This document shows positions 1 through 13,219 of a stretch of DNA of 64,000 nt, piece after piece. Source of the DNA: Sympetrum striolatum (lineage: Eukaryota; Arthropoda; Insecta; Odonata; Libellulidae); NCBI GenBank assembly GCA_947579665.1, contig OX388345.1, positions 29,851,849 through 29,915,848 of the forward strand. The letters run 5' to 3'. Position 1 is the first letter of the stretch. The number at the start of each line of letters is the position of its first letter. The position numbers and the translations under genes were made by a program. The notes below the pieces were generated by a model. That model searched no databases. It was not told the origin of the DNA and worked only from the letters and a program-made list of their open reading frames with translations.

Positions 1-1370
1 AAACGTGGACATCATGAAAGCAGGGCATGGATGAGTGGAGGACTTTGAGACGTGTTTTGGGTAAAACTGACTTTGCGTTAGTTTTGCCTCACCTTGAGTA
101 TGCACGTAGCGTATAGTATCTGAAGAGAGCTGTATTCGCGAATTTTAAAAAAATACAAAGTATGGCAGTATGTTTTCTAGTTTAGAAATTAGTACGTTAC
201 TCAGATATGAGAAATACGTAAGTGTTACTCAAATGCATCAGGATATGGGGATTAGAATGGGAATCTCAGGAGATAGAATGTTTAAACTTGGGCTTAATTC
301 ACTTAATGCATTCAAAGGAAGTGCGTTCTCAGGGGATACAGCCGTTGTTCTGCGTATTCCCTGTTGTACACACCATTGTGACACTACGAGGAAGATTAGG
401 GAAATATAAGATGGAACGAGTCACTTCAAGAATTCAGATGAAAGAGTAACATGCAGAAGTAATTAATTAGGGAATTAGAGTCACTGTGCATCCTGGAACG
501 CAGCTCGCAGGGTAAAGATGTGGATGTAGAAAACGGGAAAAGAATTTCGGACTGACAGAAGAGAAGGTTCTGACTGAAGTAATGAAATGACGGCAGAAAA
601 AATGGTAAGTTCAAATGTTAAAAGAAAAGGAATTTCTGAAGAAAGTAATTGACGTTAGGATGCAGTCAGAGAGAGAGAGGGAGAGTGAGAGAGTAGAAGG
701 ACAACGGGAAATGCGTTAATGATGTGAAGGATTAGTTATCATTGAATAAAATAAAAGACGCGAGGAATTTTATGGAACTTGAACGCGCATGTGAGGAAGA
801 GGGTTTAGCAAGAGGATTATGTCGATTAAGAATTTAACTGAAAAGATTATTTTCTTGATTCGTATTTAATATCTCCGTTTTGCGAGCTTGGCTACACCGT
901 TCCAGAAAATGGGAAGAGGAATAATCGCTAAAAACGGAGAGAATAAGGAAAAGGAGGAAGTAAGAGAGTTGAATTGAAAGGAGAGGAGGTGGAGAAGCAA
1001 AATAACTTACGAAGAGTGCGTGGAACAGATAAATATAAATAAATAATGCCTACGGTTTTGAGTGATTGAGGCTTCAAAGCCTGCTCTTCCATCCAACACA
1101 CCGTCAATGCACATTAGTAAATTATTATAAAGATTTACTTAAATTAAAATGAAGTAGGTAAATATTGTCTAAGAATACCGAATTCAAGCTTCGGGAACTC
1201 ATCCACGACATGAAATTCAGCGCAAGGAAGGGTGAAGCGGAAAACCAGCACAAACTTACTGGGAGTAATAACTAAAAGATTTCGATGCAAATACCCTAAA
1301 AAACAATGACACAAATAAATAAGACTGCCAATTGTATATATTACAATGAATAAACATTAAAAATAATTTA
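1..1370. other. unassigned AT-rich DNA
   Basis: No coding region with a recognisable domain is seen on either strand. There is a purine-rich stretch with GA repeats near 665-700. Short open frames here have no family signature and look like chance frames. Confidence 0.5.
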
Positions 1371-1559
1371 AATTATAAACAACATACACAGGGAATAATA
1401 TATACTACAGATAAATTACATCGAAAGTAATATACATAGGGAAAAAGACAAGTGCACAAAGTACGCGAACGAAGTAGCCTGGAACGTGTGTAAATGAGCT
1501 GAAATTTAATTCTCCAGAGATGTTCTGAATAAACTAAATAGTCCTTCGTAACTTCAACC

Positions 1560-1640
1560 AAATATTTATTTAACGACCGGTTTTAGCCAAAAATACGATC
1601 ATCCTCAGGTCTCTACAGATAGTTAAGTTTCCGCATACAA
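1560..1640 (-). repeat. Penelope-like element end with degenerate hammerhead-like motif
   Basis: Read on the minus strand, the segment has the order CTGAGGA, a spacer, then AAAACCGGTC followed by an AT-rich run with AATAAA. This resembles the conserved end of Penelope-like retroelements, which are known to carry hammerhead ribozymes (CUGANGA, stem II, GAAA, stem III, NUH). Here the GAAA box reads AAAA and stem II pairs poorly, so it is probably an inactive relic. The same box order occurs at 18127-18169 and near 45215 and 58320. Confidence 0.4.
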
Positions 1641-2689
1641 ACATTTGAAGTTCAAAATTGTAACGCGTTTATATTTTAAAATTTCCAGCTGATCTTGGTA
1701 GTTGCCCTCTTAATTTCCCTATAATCATTACTGTTATTCGGTCTTAAAAACCAGGGGAAGAAGTTTCACCTTATCAAGGACTAAAAAAAGTTCGGGTTAA
1801 ATTTTTATTATTCAAAATATGTTGAAATAGTAACTATAAATATTACGAGCCAAAAGGAAAATTGAACTATTCAATCCTATTGCCATAAACAATAAGCTAC
1901 ACTTGCATGTACTAATAAACATAATAAAAGGATGACTTTGAAATACTTCAGGAAACAGAGTGCGTACGAAGAGTCTGTTGGGTGGCATAAAAAAAAGTAT
2001 TGGGCGACCGCCCATGCTCTCAGATTAGAGGGAATCCTGCTTCCCTCAGATGCTGGATGGGCATCATGCCCACATTGCAAAAGATGTGCAAAATTGGTTT
2101 TTTCCGGCTGACCCTTCGCAAATCCACTCACACGTTCACCCGATGTCTCTTTATATTTCCTGCCGGTCTGCCACACCATTACAATCACGGCAAGAGATTT
2201 TATGCACCCCGTGTCCAATCTTTAGAGTCCATCTCGTCCTTAAACGAAGCAAAAAAGTTTTCCAGCCCCTCTTATGGCGTGTGAACGCTACCCCAATGTT
2301 CTTTGGAAATTATTTTTCGAACGATTTATAAATTCGGCTACTTTATAAAAACGACAAGAAGTAGCCATCCGTGTTACAGATTACTTCCTTTTGACGTTTT
2401 GTCACTTCATCTCGCAGCTCTCGATCGCTGTTACCTGGAATAACGAAATCAACTACTTCCCCGACGACTTCTGAGCTAATTAATTTTTCGGGAGCATCCC
2501 ACGGTGATCTAATCTTCTTTCCTGGAGCTGATCACTCGTAATCTTAGCCGGACAACTGATGTCGAACGTGAGATCTCCATTAAGAAACGTTCTTCCCATT
2601 ACTGAATCTTCTCTAATTGGAGCCACGCCTTCGTGAGGATCTCCGAATCATGTAACAACACGCATGTGAGTAAATCTGTTTGTAAATTA

Positions 2690-2848
2690 TTCCGACCGAA
2701 GGCCGGTTGATACCTCATCCCCTCTACCATTACCAAGAGATAATAGGAGGGAATGAGGCTTAATAGTCAAAATAAGGAGTGAGGTAGTTCACCCTTGCTT
2801 TCCCCATCAAGATGGAATGCATTAAGTGGAACATGTCGATATTAGATA
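2690..2848 (-). repeat. dispersed repeat, GAGGGGATGAG family
   Basis: The reverse complement aligns by eye with 56590-56730: both have a block like AAAGCAATGGCAAACTTCC, then CCTCACTCC, a variable middle, then GAGGGGATGAGATA followed by CAACTGGCCTT. No open frame. It looks like an interspersed SINE-like or retroelement tail repeat; the family is not identified. Confidence 0.55.
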
Positions 2849-3003
2849 AACACAATTATTCTACGAGTTGTTACTTAAAACAACCTTTTCTTGAAATTCC
2901 ATTAGGGGAAACCTTAACCAGTGTCTTTATTCAACGTACTTAGATATCAATAGCTTTCAGGTTATCACAGCCATAAATGAACAAGATCGTGATAAAAGTA
3001 ACT

Positions 3004-3125
3004 AACCGGGGCTCCCGCTAGCCAAGTAGGCAGCGCGTTCAGCTCTGGTGAAAGCGAACCCGGGTTCTATCCCCAGTTTGAGCCCTCCTGCGAAATGACC
3101 TAACCGGTCGAAGCACTTTTAACCC
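3004..3125 (+). repeat. tRNA-derived SINE, family A
   Basis: The head looks like a tRNA: an A-box-like TAGCCAAGTAGG and, about 40 bases on, a B-box-like GGGTTCTATCCC. It is followed by a shared non-tRNA tail containing TGCGAAATGAC and ending near CACTTTT. Two more copies lie on the minus strand at 23592-23722 and 25078-25203, the second sharing both GGTGAAAGCGA and the TGCGAAATGAC tail. Pol III promoter boxes plus a shared tail are the standard signature of a SINE. Confidence 0.65.
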
Positions 3126-3300
3126 TTTCAGACCCTGATTGCAATATATTGAACACCATTTTTGTGCTTATTATATATTATGTTGATCCTGTATCAAAGG
3201 AGTTTCATTATAACATTTTATTGCTTATTGAATAATGGAAACATCAACTGAATTAAAAAATAATTATTTTCTTCACTCAACATATTCAGGTCTTTCATAT
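3119..3300 (+). repeat. AACCCTTTCAGACC-ended dispersed repeat
   Basis: Begins TTAACCCTTTCAGACC and continues with an AT-rich body that aligns with 12658-12738 and then with 17028-17430. The TTAA at the edge and the CCCTTT start suggest a piggyBac-type miniature element, but the far end is not certain. No open frame. Confidence 0.45.
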
Positions 3301-3689
3301 AACAACACTACTACTAGTATATGAACTGCGTCGCATGAAAAATCACACTTATTCCATTCATCAGAATTTAGTAGCGGTGGCATGTGTGCAGTTAAACTTT
3401 GTTTAGTAGGGGATGTTTAAGGGATACAATTCATCTTCCATCAAAACTATTGCGATGTTTAACATTTATTTACTCAGTACGTCACTCAAGTGTGCCTTGT
3501 CAATTGTGGCCAACACGTTTCTTATGCACTCGAACTGTTCGCAGGGCCTTACGAAGAAAAAAACGTCTATATACCCCTGAATTAGGCGTATTAAAATCAG
3601 GAATGATCATCCTAAAACTCTGGTAAACGGTCCTTAAAGCGTTAGCCAAATTTACGAGCTCGGTCTGAGAGTATACTCCCAAAAGAAGA

Positions 3690-3900
3690 AACAACCACGG
3701 TTACGGCTGCCCAATTCGACTGTTCTGCAGAGACCGCGACCAACCAGTAACCGTAACCAAGAGCGCCCGCAAGGCTCTAGGGACTCAAAGGAGTACGACA
3801 AGGCACTAAGGAGCCATGGTCGAGACTCGAGCTCCTACGGCCTTTTCCTCGCCAGCGAAGGCACTCGCTTCACCTTCTTCGATTCCCAGGAAAACGCAAG
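3690..3900. other. GC-richer unassigned segment
   Basis: Clearly richer in G+C than its surroundings and full of CpG, ending just before a dispersed repeat. Neither strand gives a recognisable protein or RNA; the open frame at 3500-3694 (minus) has no motif. Confidence 0.3.
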
Positions 3901-3903
3901 AAG

Positions 3904-4345
3904 TAAAAATCTGATGTGTCCAGCACATGACTTTCTCCACGTATAAGATGTAAATATTTATCTACGACAGTAATTTCGAAATCTATATCCAATCTAAACT
4001 TGGAAGATAGGTGATTAATTTATATCATATTATCTTTTACGTCACAAACATTATAAATAATGTTTTTCGGGACATGTTCGATGAAAAAAGATGAAATTGG
4101 ACTTTCGCCCACAGCGCCCACAAAGTACATAATCAGCTACTTCCGGTTTATCAGTAATTCATGAATAACTCCTAAACACTCAGCTATACAAAAATATGTT
4201 TCATAAAAAAGTTATTGTAAATTACATTTTCTAAAACTTTTATAAATAACAGAATATACCTAAATATCATATTTATGGAGATAGTTTGCAAAAACGGAAA
4301 TTTGCTTCGAAGAAGAAAGCTCGACTTCTGGTAAAACCGATTTAC
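3904..4345 (+). repeat. about 440-bp dispersed repeat, copy 1
   Basis: Matches 24010-24443 in the same orientation almost without gaps, from AAATCTGATGTG and CAGCACATGA at the start to GAAATTTGCTTCGAAGAA near the end. No coding frame is conserved between the copies, so this is a non-coding mobile repeat. It may extend to about 4600, where a hairpin (ACTTTCTC / GAGAAAGT, 4561-4591) and AAAGGGTTAA follow. Confidence 0.75.
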
Positions 4346-4619
4346 TCCAAAAACTAATCAACTCTGACAGCATCCACCACAGTTCGATATATGAAGTTTG
4401 GTATTGATACAACTAATAGTTTTCACGTTAGAGCGCCAACAATCACACACACACATACACACAGACATCATTCCGAAAATGGTCAAAACGTGTTCTAGGG
4501 ACCCCAAAACATGTATTTCCATTGAAATCTCGAAGTCAATTTTTTTTTCATGAAAACAACACTTTCTCTATACTACGTATATGGAGAAAGTACATACAAA
4601 GGGTTAATATCACGCCTTA

Positions 4620-7600
4620 CTTGATTTTGTAACGGAGTTGAGAGTTTGAGTAACTTTCCACTAAATTTTCTACACTACGGATATTTCAATCTTCATTTTG
4701 CATTGTATGGTTGGCGTCTTCGTCTTAGGATAAAGCACTAGCACTCTTGAGAAACCGGTCGTGTTCAAAATTTGAAGTGAAAATCATCAAGTTTCTCGAT
4801 TCCGTAATCTCTTTCCACGAAGTCACGCCTTCGAACGTCGACTTTATTATTATATAACCATTGTAACCGCCTGCATATTCTCAGCTGGGAAGATAGGATT
4901 GAAATTTAGTACAAGGATCATGCTAATCTTAACTTAGTTCTTCCAATTTTTTGGAAATTCATTAGCTCGCTTAATAATCCACAGCATTATCCTGCTTGGT
5001 AAATATTTACAAGCACCTTATCAGGAATATATTTACTGCCTTATTATCGAATTTACGACCAATAATATGATAATATATGAAATATGTTTTTTATCATAGT
5101 GGAAGAGAATAGCACCGTCTGAATAGGTGTCTACCAGCTACGCACCTCTTGGTGTTGAGGCCTTTGAGCATCTCCAGTAGAAATTACCCACAATAAATCT
5201 GTATAATAGAGGCGAATCAATTGTAAAGCTCAATCTATTTCTAAAGCTCAAAGGTATAATAAAATATGGTGGAGTATTCCAAGTGTAATTTCGTCAAACG
5301 AACATGAGGAAGTTCATAATATTGTTAAATAAAATGTTATAGATAAATATGTGTGTATTAAAGTTAGTAAAATATATTCTTCAATTAAAATGGTCATATT
5401 ATTTATCTATAAAGCTACCTACACAATAGCAATAAATATTTAAATAGTACATAAATACATGAAATTTTATAGTAGAATTTATTTCAATATAAATCTGCCA
5501 AATACTGAAAAATATTTTTGAAAGACATTTTCCTGCGTTTAAAGAATATACAACTAATACAAACTTCAAAAACTGCAATTAAATGAGATTTGATTTTTCT
5601 GAGCGGGAACCCGCAGAAACCTTATTCTCAAGTGCCCCTTGGATCCTAGGTAAATAACTAGGTCTGACTGAGAAACGCTTCAACGCGCATTGTCGGTAAG
5701 AAGCAGAAACATTACTCAAATAAAATATTAAATTCATAAAATAGTTGTAGCTAACGACAAGAATTAGGGATCAAGTAACATCTGTTACAGGAAGGTACTA
5801 CAAATAATTAGAGAGAATACGAGAAGTACTTACAGGAATGATACGAAGAAAGGTTGAGTGGAGAGTTCTAAGAAGAAATGCTCTCAAAAGCGAAAGAGGA
5901 AAGGTTACGCGCTGTGTGGAGATGTCCAATAGATGACCTCGTGTAACATAATCTGAGAGGAAGAAACAGGAAAAAGAAGGAAGAGAGAAAAGGAGGTGTA
6001 ATCTCAATACCTCTTCTGCTTTTATATTTGATACGAGCAAGGACGACCTTTAGGGGAGTTAACTAAATGAAACAAGGAAAAATCCCGAGTAACGAAACGA
6101 AAAGATATCTTATTAAACAGCTTGCCGTAATTGGGGTTAACACCATAATGTTTAGGGTAAACGCAACTTCAAGGTGGTTAGTAGACGACACTATTGATTA
6201 ATTTGGTCTCAAAGAGATCTCATTCATTTACAATAATGTATTTCACAAGAATTTAAAGATAAGTTTCTATTTAGAATGAAATTAGACAAGAGATAAAAAC
6301 AAACAGATGAAACAAAACAATTCGCATGACGATACACTGTATTAAGCAGCAACATACATATAAAAAGACCTTTCATAAATGTTGAAGAATAATGTGCAAT
6401 ATTTGACTTAATCGAAACTGGAAAGAAGGGAAACAGCATTGATTCAATAAATATAATTAAGGTCTAAATAGAAGATTGACGAAGAAATTCTCTCAAAAAT
6501 TCTAAAAATTTATTACTTAATAATTAATTACTTTAAGGAATTTCCAATACTTATACTACAGTGTATTGTCGACTCTTTATACGTGGATAGTGATGTAAAA
6601 ATGAAGGGAACAAAACGTTACACGGAAACAACCCCTATCAGATAGCTTACCCCTTTTTGCTGTAGAATGAGTGAGAAGCTAATTAGCTTGATAAATACGT
6701 AATGATTTAGGTACCCCACTCAACATCCGTCTCTGGCGACTTGTAGGGTAAATATTTTAATTAAAATGTTATGTAAGTCATTGAAACAATTTATTTGCAC
6801 TTTTTCACCTGAGATAAGTGAGAAAATGAGAAAATTTGACATACAGAATATTCTTTTATCTCAGACGCACATTTTTTGCCGTTGTTGGAGCTTCCAAAAA
6901 TGAGTGCATATTCGAATCGATCGCGTCTTAGATGCGCTAACTAAAATAGATTTTTACAAAAACACGTAATGCAGGAAAAAGCAACTTTAACAAAAACTTT
7001 AATTAACTTTACAGTATGATTAAGTTTTCCCCTTTGCCAATTAACGTCTTATTCGTAAAAAATTGTTGACGTTCGCATTGTCCTCCATCAGTATTAGGGT
7101 TGGTTACACTAAATGAAGAACACGCTTCTTACTGTTGAATAACATTAGCTTAAGAAGTTTTCTGTGATCCAATTTGTTAATTAATTCCAATCTATTTTCC
7201 TTTAAGATATTAAATCAGAACTGAAGTAAGGGACATCACAGTTATAGGAACTTCAAAAATCAACGACAACTTGTTATTTTTATAAACATAAACAAGTCAC
7301 CATAGTGCTGTAGCAACACATAGCCTGTATGGAAATTGGTCATTCAACACTTACGAGAACTTGCTTTATTAAAGGATTATCGAAATGTATGAACATTAAT
7401 AAGTAATCAATTACTTTTGTTTGTTTTACCGCGGCGAATAAAACTTTATCGTGTCTTACAATCGTGTTATCATTTTTCCTTCTATTTATATGACTCTGAA
7501 AACTTAGAGTATATCCGAAACTGCAGAGCGACTTATATAAAGCATACCACGGAAGATTTAATTGGTATACCAATTTAAATAAATTGATAATACATAAAAG

Positions 7601-10600
7601 CTAAGGGGAAATATTCAAGAGACATAAGCAGCAATTCCGATGGAAATGAATCGGACTGAAATGAAGATAGAATAAATTAGTCCGACCTTATCAACCTGGG
7701 TTCCCCGAAACCCAGATATCGCATGCAATGATTATAAATATCTCATGCACACACTGATGATAAATTTTAAATGGAAGAAAATGTATAGCCTTTGGAGGCA
7801 AGAATTCATTTCCACATTGGTTGCTATTAAGTTAAAGTCAATGCATATAGTATACAATAAAGATAAATTTTATCATAATAATCACCTTTGTGCATAAATT
7901 TACGAATTTCTACTTTATAATAACTAATATATATTTATTGTCCAATAATCCAATGTCAGTAATTTCCGCAAGAGATCCACTTGAAGTCAACCGTTCAACC
8001 TTTCTTATTAGAAAAATAAGTGGCGTTTAAAATAAAAAATGATACACTATAAAATAAAATTGAATTTAGTATATTATTTAGTCATGTAATGATGTTTATG
8101 ATTGTAACCACAAAAGCTTTGATAGAATGTTAGATTTTTGTGTAACCTTCCAAGCAAATTTTGTAAATGTTTATTTTTTCACCAACAAAATATTGGTTCC
8201 TGCAACAGTTCACCGACGCAAGCTGTTCCAGATTTTATTTCAATCGGTCGCGCTCTGCGACAATAACGACGTTGGCCTCTGGAATTACTAAGAAGAGTGA
8301 AATTAATCCGATAAAATTCGAAATAAACGCCAAGTGAATGACATTTTTGACCGTAGATGCAGAAGCATATCAAGAAAGTGATAAACTTTCAGTCGTCGAT
8401 TAAATCAAAAGCGATAGAAATGTTTCTATTCACGTAATTAAACGCATTTGAGAACGAAGCACTGCGCCAGAAACATCGCATGTAATCTTACGAAAACTTA
8501 TCACCGACTGCTGCATCTTTCTAACGGAGAAAATAGTTTTACCCCCGTGCTTTCTATAAAGTACAAATCAAGCACTGTTTACTACTTAGGAAACGTTGAC
8601 GCCATTTTTGACGGCACGGGTAGCTAGTTCAAAAAAATAAAAATAACGCGCATGGGTTTCCTAGAGCACTTCCATTATTATCAAGTAAGGTTGGAAGGCT
8701 TAGTAGGTATGGCAAAATAGACTGACCAAAAACGTATGAGGAGCGAATAGATGTCCACGAAGACGACCGAGGGACTGTTGAATTAAGGGTGCTTAAGAGA
8801 GAGAGCAAGGTCAAGGAGAGAATGTCGAGAGGAGCAGAAAGATGTGGCGAATGAAAATGTTGGAATAAAAGAGAAGGTGATTGTCCATGATGATGACCGA
8901 ATGGAGTGTTTGAAATATAGGAGTTACTCAATGGACTTCTGCTACTTTGCGGCTAGCCTTCTTCCATTCTCCCACACGGCTATCTTCGCAATTAAAACCT
9001 TTTTGCGCAATAGGCATAAGTCTGAATATTAAGCCAAGACAAAGTTATACGCGTTTAGATACTGTAATTTATTTAACACTGTTATTTGTTACTATGGTCC
9101 CCATCGTCTTCAACCATAGTTTCGGAAACACCACTTGTTATAAAGAGAAGCCCCGTATACATACGCCGTATTTCCATTAGCGTAGGAGAATTACCAGAAT
9201 AACGAAGAATGTCTACACAAAGTATGAATATAAGTGAAAAAATCAGCGGACGCAACATTCAATAAAGCTAAAACTAATAAACAAATAAATGGATAACAAT
9301 TAACAGTGGTGGAAGTAGAAAATTAATTCCTATTTATTGTCAGTACGACCCAAACAAAAGGTATTCACTAAATTCGTAAGAAAGTGTGTGATGGTTAAGT
9401 AATAAGATATGCACCATTAATGTAAACGTGTAAAATTATGCAAATTTGATATTATGTTTACGGATAACTGAATCTAAGGCAAGGAATATTATTTACCACT
9501 AAGAAACGAGAAAAAAATTGATTTATAGCATGTGGGAAGAATGTTTAAAACAAAGCATCATGACAGCCTTAACAATCTAGAAAAATGAAAGTTAGAAGAG
9601 CTAATAAAGTATGAAGGCGGAAATTAAACAAAGAAAATGATAATAGGAATGCCGTCAAAAGTTCGAAAGGAAAAGGATGTAACATGGATGGACACCCGGT
9701 AGAGTGGAAGCCGACAATGAATGATGTAAAGGTGAAGTCCGGGACAGAAGAGTACGAACAAGAGATAGGAAATATCCAAGAAGGAAAACAACCGAAACAT
9801 AAAAAAATTGTTTTATGTCCATGAATTTATTGCGATTCATCGACTACTACTATAAAATATTAAAAGTTTGTCAAAACGAAAACTTCCTAACGACATTCGA
9901 ATTGTCGAATTATCGTTTATGGACAATTAATTCCGGGTTGATATCGCTCCAGGGCACAGCAGATGCTTATACAGACAATGATAAACGTGTTTGAATGTGT
10001 AGTTTAGGGTAGGTCTCTTGTTGTTTTAGATTGTAGGAATAAGTTTGTTCCTGAAATAGTGACCATGACATATGATGTATTACATATGTGCTTGACGTTT
10101 GTGTAAAATAAAAGATGGTATTTAGGTATTAGATGAATTTAAGGTATTTTTGCAATAATGGCAAGGTCGAAGAAATTTTGTAACGATTTTTTAAACTTGA
10201 ATAATAAATAAATATTTGTTAAAGAGTTCGCGTAGAAAGATTTTGAGAAATTTTCAAGTGAATGCAAAATTTTTATTACCAGTGTATCCTGCAATGTTTA
10301 CTCAAAATCAAATTCCGGCTACCCTAATCAAAACCATTCCTCGCTCTACTCCACGCCCAGCGCTAAGGTAGCGTTGCCCAACCTTTAATCTTCCGAGAGA
10401 CGTATTATCATCGCAAACTTTGCGGCGCGCTATACACGTTAATTAATTTCAGTCGGAACCTTAAATTAAGATAGAGGGAAACTCGAAAGGAAGGGCAAAA
10501 TTCAGCGTTTTCTCCTGTAGGCCTGAAAATATGAAACTTTTCGGCATACGATGATTTTTCTGAATTTTTTCAACCGAGTAGTAAACACAGATTCGGGTAA

Positions 10601-10930
10601 CGAATGTTTTGAAGAATGGTCGGGCATATATGGACATATAAACAATCAGAAATTGACAAAACAATACGATGTATACCCAGTTTTACTAATAGTATAAAAC
10701 AATGATAGTTTTGTTTACTTATTTATAAGTGTTGACGTGAAATTACCAAAACAAAAGGATTTAAGACCCATTTTGATTGGTAGTACAAGGCAAGGTTAGT
10801 TTTGTTTACTTTATCGGTTAAAGACTGTTTATGCTCCTGTCAAACTCCTACAATTTCCAGGAGATAAGCCAAGAACCAAAGTTTCAGCGAACAGTATACT
10901 GATTTCGAAACAGATTATCGTAAATCGAGG
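4620..10930. other. long unassigned intergenic or intronic stretch
   Basis: AT-rich with no recognisable exon, RNA gene or transposon ends. Small open frames (5798-6040, 8629-8931 and others) lack motifs. A short hairpin CTGGGTT / AACCCAG is at 7696-7715. If the candidate first exon at 11262-11299 is real, this stretch would be its intron 1. Confidence 0.4.
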
Positions 10931-11261
10931 TGTCATCGTGACAATTACATTTGTGTCTTCATTGCGGAATCACACAAAACAGCGAAATACCTAAGAAAAA
11001 ACCGCTCCGTCACCAGCGATACAAAAAAATGCCACTCCAGTGCAACGCGGCACGATGCCAATATATCCTGGCACGCGGGTTGGGGGCACTTCCTTAGGGT
11101 ACGGGCACACCGCGGTTGACAAACATTACCGCATAAAGCAACAGGCGACGGAAGAGCGGCCTCAAACTGCCCGTCAAGGACGCACGCGGCCCATCGCACA
11201 GTTGCAGCGCAATGAGGCGCGGAGAACAAAAGGCAATCACGAGGAAGAATCGGCTTCTTAC

Positions 11262-11299
11262 CTTTTATCGAATCCCGTGAGCCAGTCAGGGGTGGCCAT
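11262..11299 (-). CDS. candidate first coding exon of an unidentified gene
   Basis: On the minus strand an ATG in good context (GTCATGGCC) opens 12 codons reading MATPDWLTGFDK plus two bases, then a strong splice donor AAAAG/GTAAGAAG. It sits in the most CpG-rich part of the left half (about 11000-11460), which is typical of a housekeeping promoter. An arthropod initiator-like TCAGT lies 49 bases upstream of the ATG. I do not recognise the gene, and no downstream exon was found between here and position 1, so later exons would lie beyond a long intron. A chance ATG plus donor in GC-rich DNA cannot be excluded. Confidence 0.4.
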
Positions 11300-11345
11300 G
11301 ACGAAGGCGGAGGTCGCGTGCGAACTGCAAGAGAGCGGAAGATAG

Positions 11346-11350
11346 ACTGA
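11346..11350 (-). promoter_or_regulatory. initiator-like TCAGT of the candidate gene
   Basis: TCAGT is the usual arthropod initiator. It is positioned to give a 49-base 5' UTR before the ATG at 11299 and is embedded in a CpG-rich island. There is no TATA box at the expected distance. Confidence 0.35.
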
Positions 11351-11459
11351 GGAAAACGAGGGGAAGAGAGATGCGCGGCGCACGCCGCTCCAACAATTGA
11401 AAGCTACGCGGTGGCGGGAAAATAAGGCACGTTTAGCGGGAAACGAAAAGGATACGTAG

Positions 11460-12655
11460 CGTTGAAGTAGGGGGACGTTGATTAATCACGTTAAAAAATT
11501 GTGGGAAGGGAGTCAGAAGAAGTTTGACCATTGTTGCCAATGGAGTGGGTGGTAGTTCAAGATAAATCGATGTCAACAATGTTACTTTTTTGCTATTACA
11601 GTAAACATTTTAATCTTAAACCGGTTGAGTTTTTGCCAACCAAGTCATGGTCTTGCATCATCGTACATGTATTTATTTTTATTCAATATACTAGATATTA
11701 GTGGACTGTAGACACGCATGGTATTAATTTGAAGATTAATACCGACATTTGACAGACTTTTATTATTTGTTTTACTAGGGGGGTGAATATTGATATTATT
11801 TTATTAGTTAATCGGAGAAAGTTTAAAGATTGCTGACAAGGAGGGGGAGGTATATATTGCCAAAGCATTATTGAGATAATGGATGTCCCCTAATCCCAGG
11901 GTACAGTGATTTCGACGTTTAGTATAATTTCCTAACTACTCGCCTACTTGGGTCATTTAATTTAGCATCGGTTACTGAAAGTAGAGTAATCCTTCAGCAA
12001 ACAATAATAAAATGGAATATTTCTTGGAAAACGATAGGAGTGAGGCCTTTCGCAAATTATAACTAAACTTATAGGTTGCACGCCTTTTTGTGTATGTTCT
12101 TTTATACACATGAAAGTAAGAAATTCTATCAACAATCGCATTCATATATTTAAGTACGCAGCAGATGTAGTGAATGCAATTTTTATATTAATTTTCATTT
12201 AATATATGTATTTTGCAGAGGGGTTGATGCTGGTAAACTGGTCTCAGTGGGGAGGAGGATGTCAACCCAAAAGCCTTGTCATGTGCTCAGAAAAGCAGAC
12301 CGCCTCAGATAGGCTCTGAATCTTACCACATACGTCATCTCCGGGAGTCATACTAGCTGTCCCGCAGGAAAATCCCACAGTGAACATTCCCGCGTTCGGC
12401 GCGATTTCCCATACGTATCGCTAGTCCACTTAGTTAACGGTGCTCTCGATACTCATATCAAAGGATCGACAAAATAATTATGAATGCTTTCAAAAGATTT
12501 TCCCGTGAGGTATTTCTTCAGGAGACCATTAACAAGTCACTGGAGTGGAGTTTAAATATTGTTTCAATAGAGTAAAATCGATCTCATTGACATCAGGGTG
12601 CTAGGATATCGCAGTAGGGTAACCCCAGGATTCATCCACGACGATCAGCCTTTTC
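11460..12655. other. unassigned DNA
   Basis: No gene, RNA or transposon end recognised. A GC-richer patch lies at 12270-12440 but has no open frame of note. Confidence 0.4.
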
Positions 12656-12657
12656 TT

Positions 12658-12738
12658 AACCCTTTCAGACCAGTGTCCAATACATTGGACATCATTTTCA
12701 GTGCATATTATATCTTATTTATATTGATTTAATATTTA
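12658..12738 (+). repeat. left part of an interrupted AACCCTTTCAGACC repeat
   Basis: Aligns with the start of the copy at 3119. The alignment stops exactly at the Helitron 3' terminus at 12739, and sequence resembling the rest of the repeat resumes at 17028 (CCTATATCAGAGGAGT, compare CTGTATCAAAGGAGT at 3190). This marks the intervening 4.3 kb as inserted DNA. Confidence 0.55.
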
Positions 12739-13219
12739 CTAGCAGAAGTACCCGTTGATTCTCAACGGGGATATTTAATTTCAAAAATATCAGTGTAATA
12801 ACCTTGATCGTAACAAATGCTTCATAATTGTTGGTAAATAGCGAATACCAGACTTTCCAAACCAATATATAAAGAAATGTAAGTTACAATTAAGTCTACA
12901 AAGCCGCTCCAACTCAATATTCAATCTCATATACTTTGAATGAAAAATTTCTTCAACTGAGAACATATAAGTATACTCAAAGATCACATTAGGATAAGCA
13001 GTACCACGTTTAATGTAACGTTTTCATACAGGTACAAGAGGACAACTGAATCAAACATTTAACATACATTGCAGAAATAAATTATATATCACTCGAAATA
13101 GAGAGAGATAAATTATATATTATATACCCGTTGCATCTCAACAGGAGAAGGAAGTACTGTTAAATACAAATACTAATACAAAAGCTCCAAACGATAAACC
13201 AAATACTAATTACCAACTA

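Noticed and set aside
2000..2331. Overlapping plus-strand frames with a DGHHAHIAK-like stretch, reminiscent of a DDE transposase
   Set aside because: Resemblance is limited to a few residues with no neighbouring motifs; the frames overlap on both strands, so no call is made.
3123..4603. One large TTAA-flanked element with CCCTTT/AAAGGG ends
   Set aside because: Ends are only six bases and the interior contains an independently dispersed repeat; coincidence is likely.
11040..11345. 101-codon plus-strand frame
   Set aside because: Sits in CpG-rich DNA where long chance frames are common; no motif, and the opposite strand has the better gene start.
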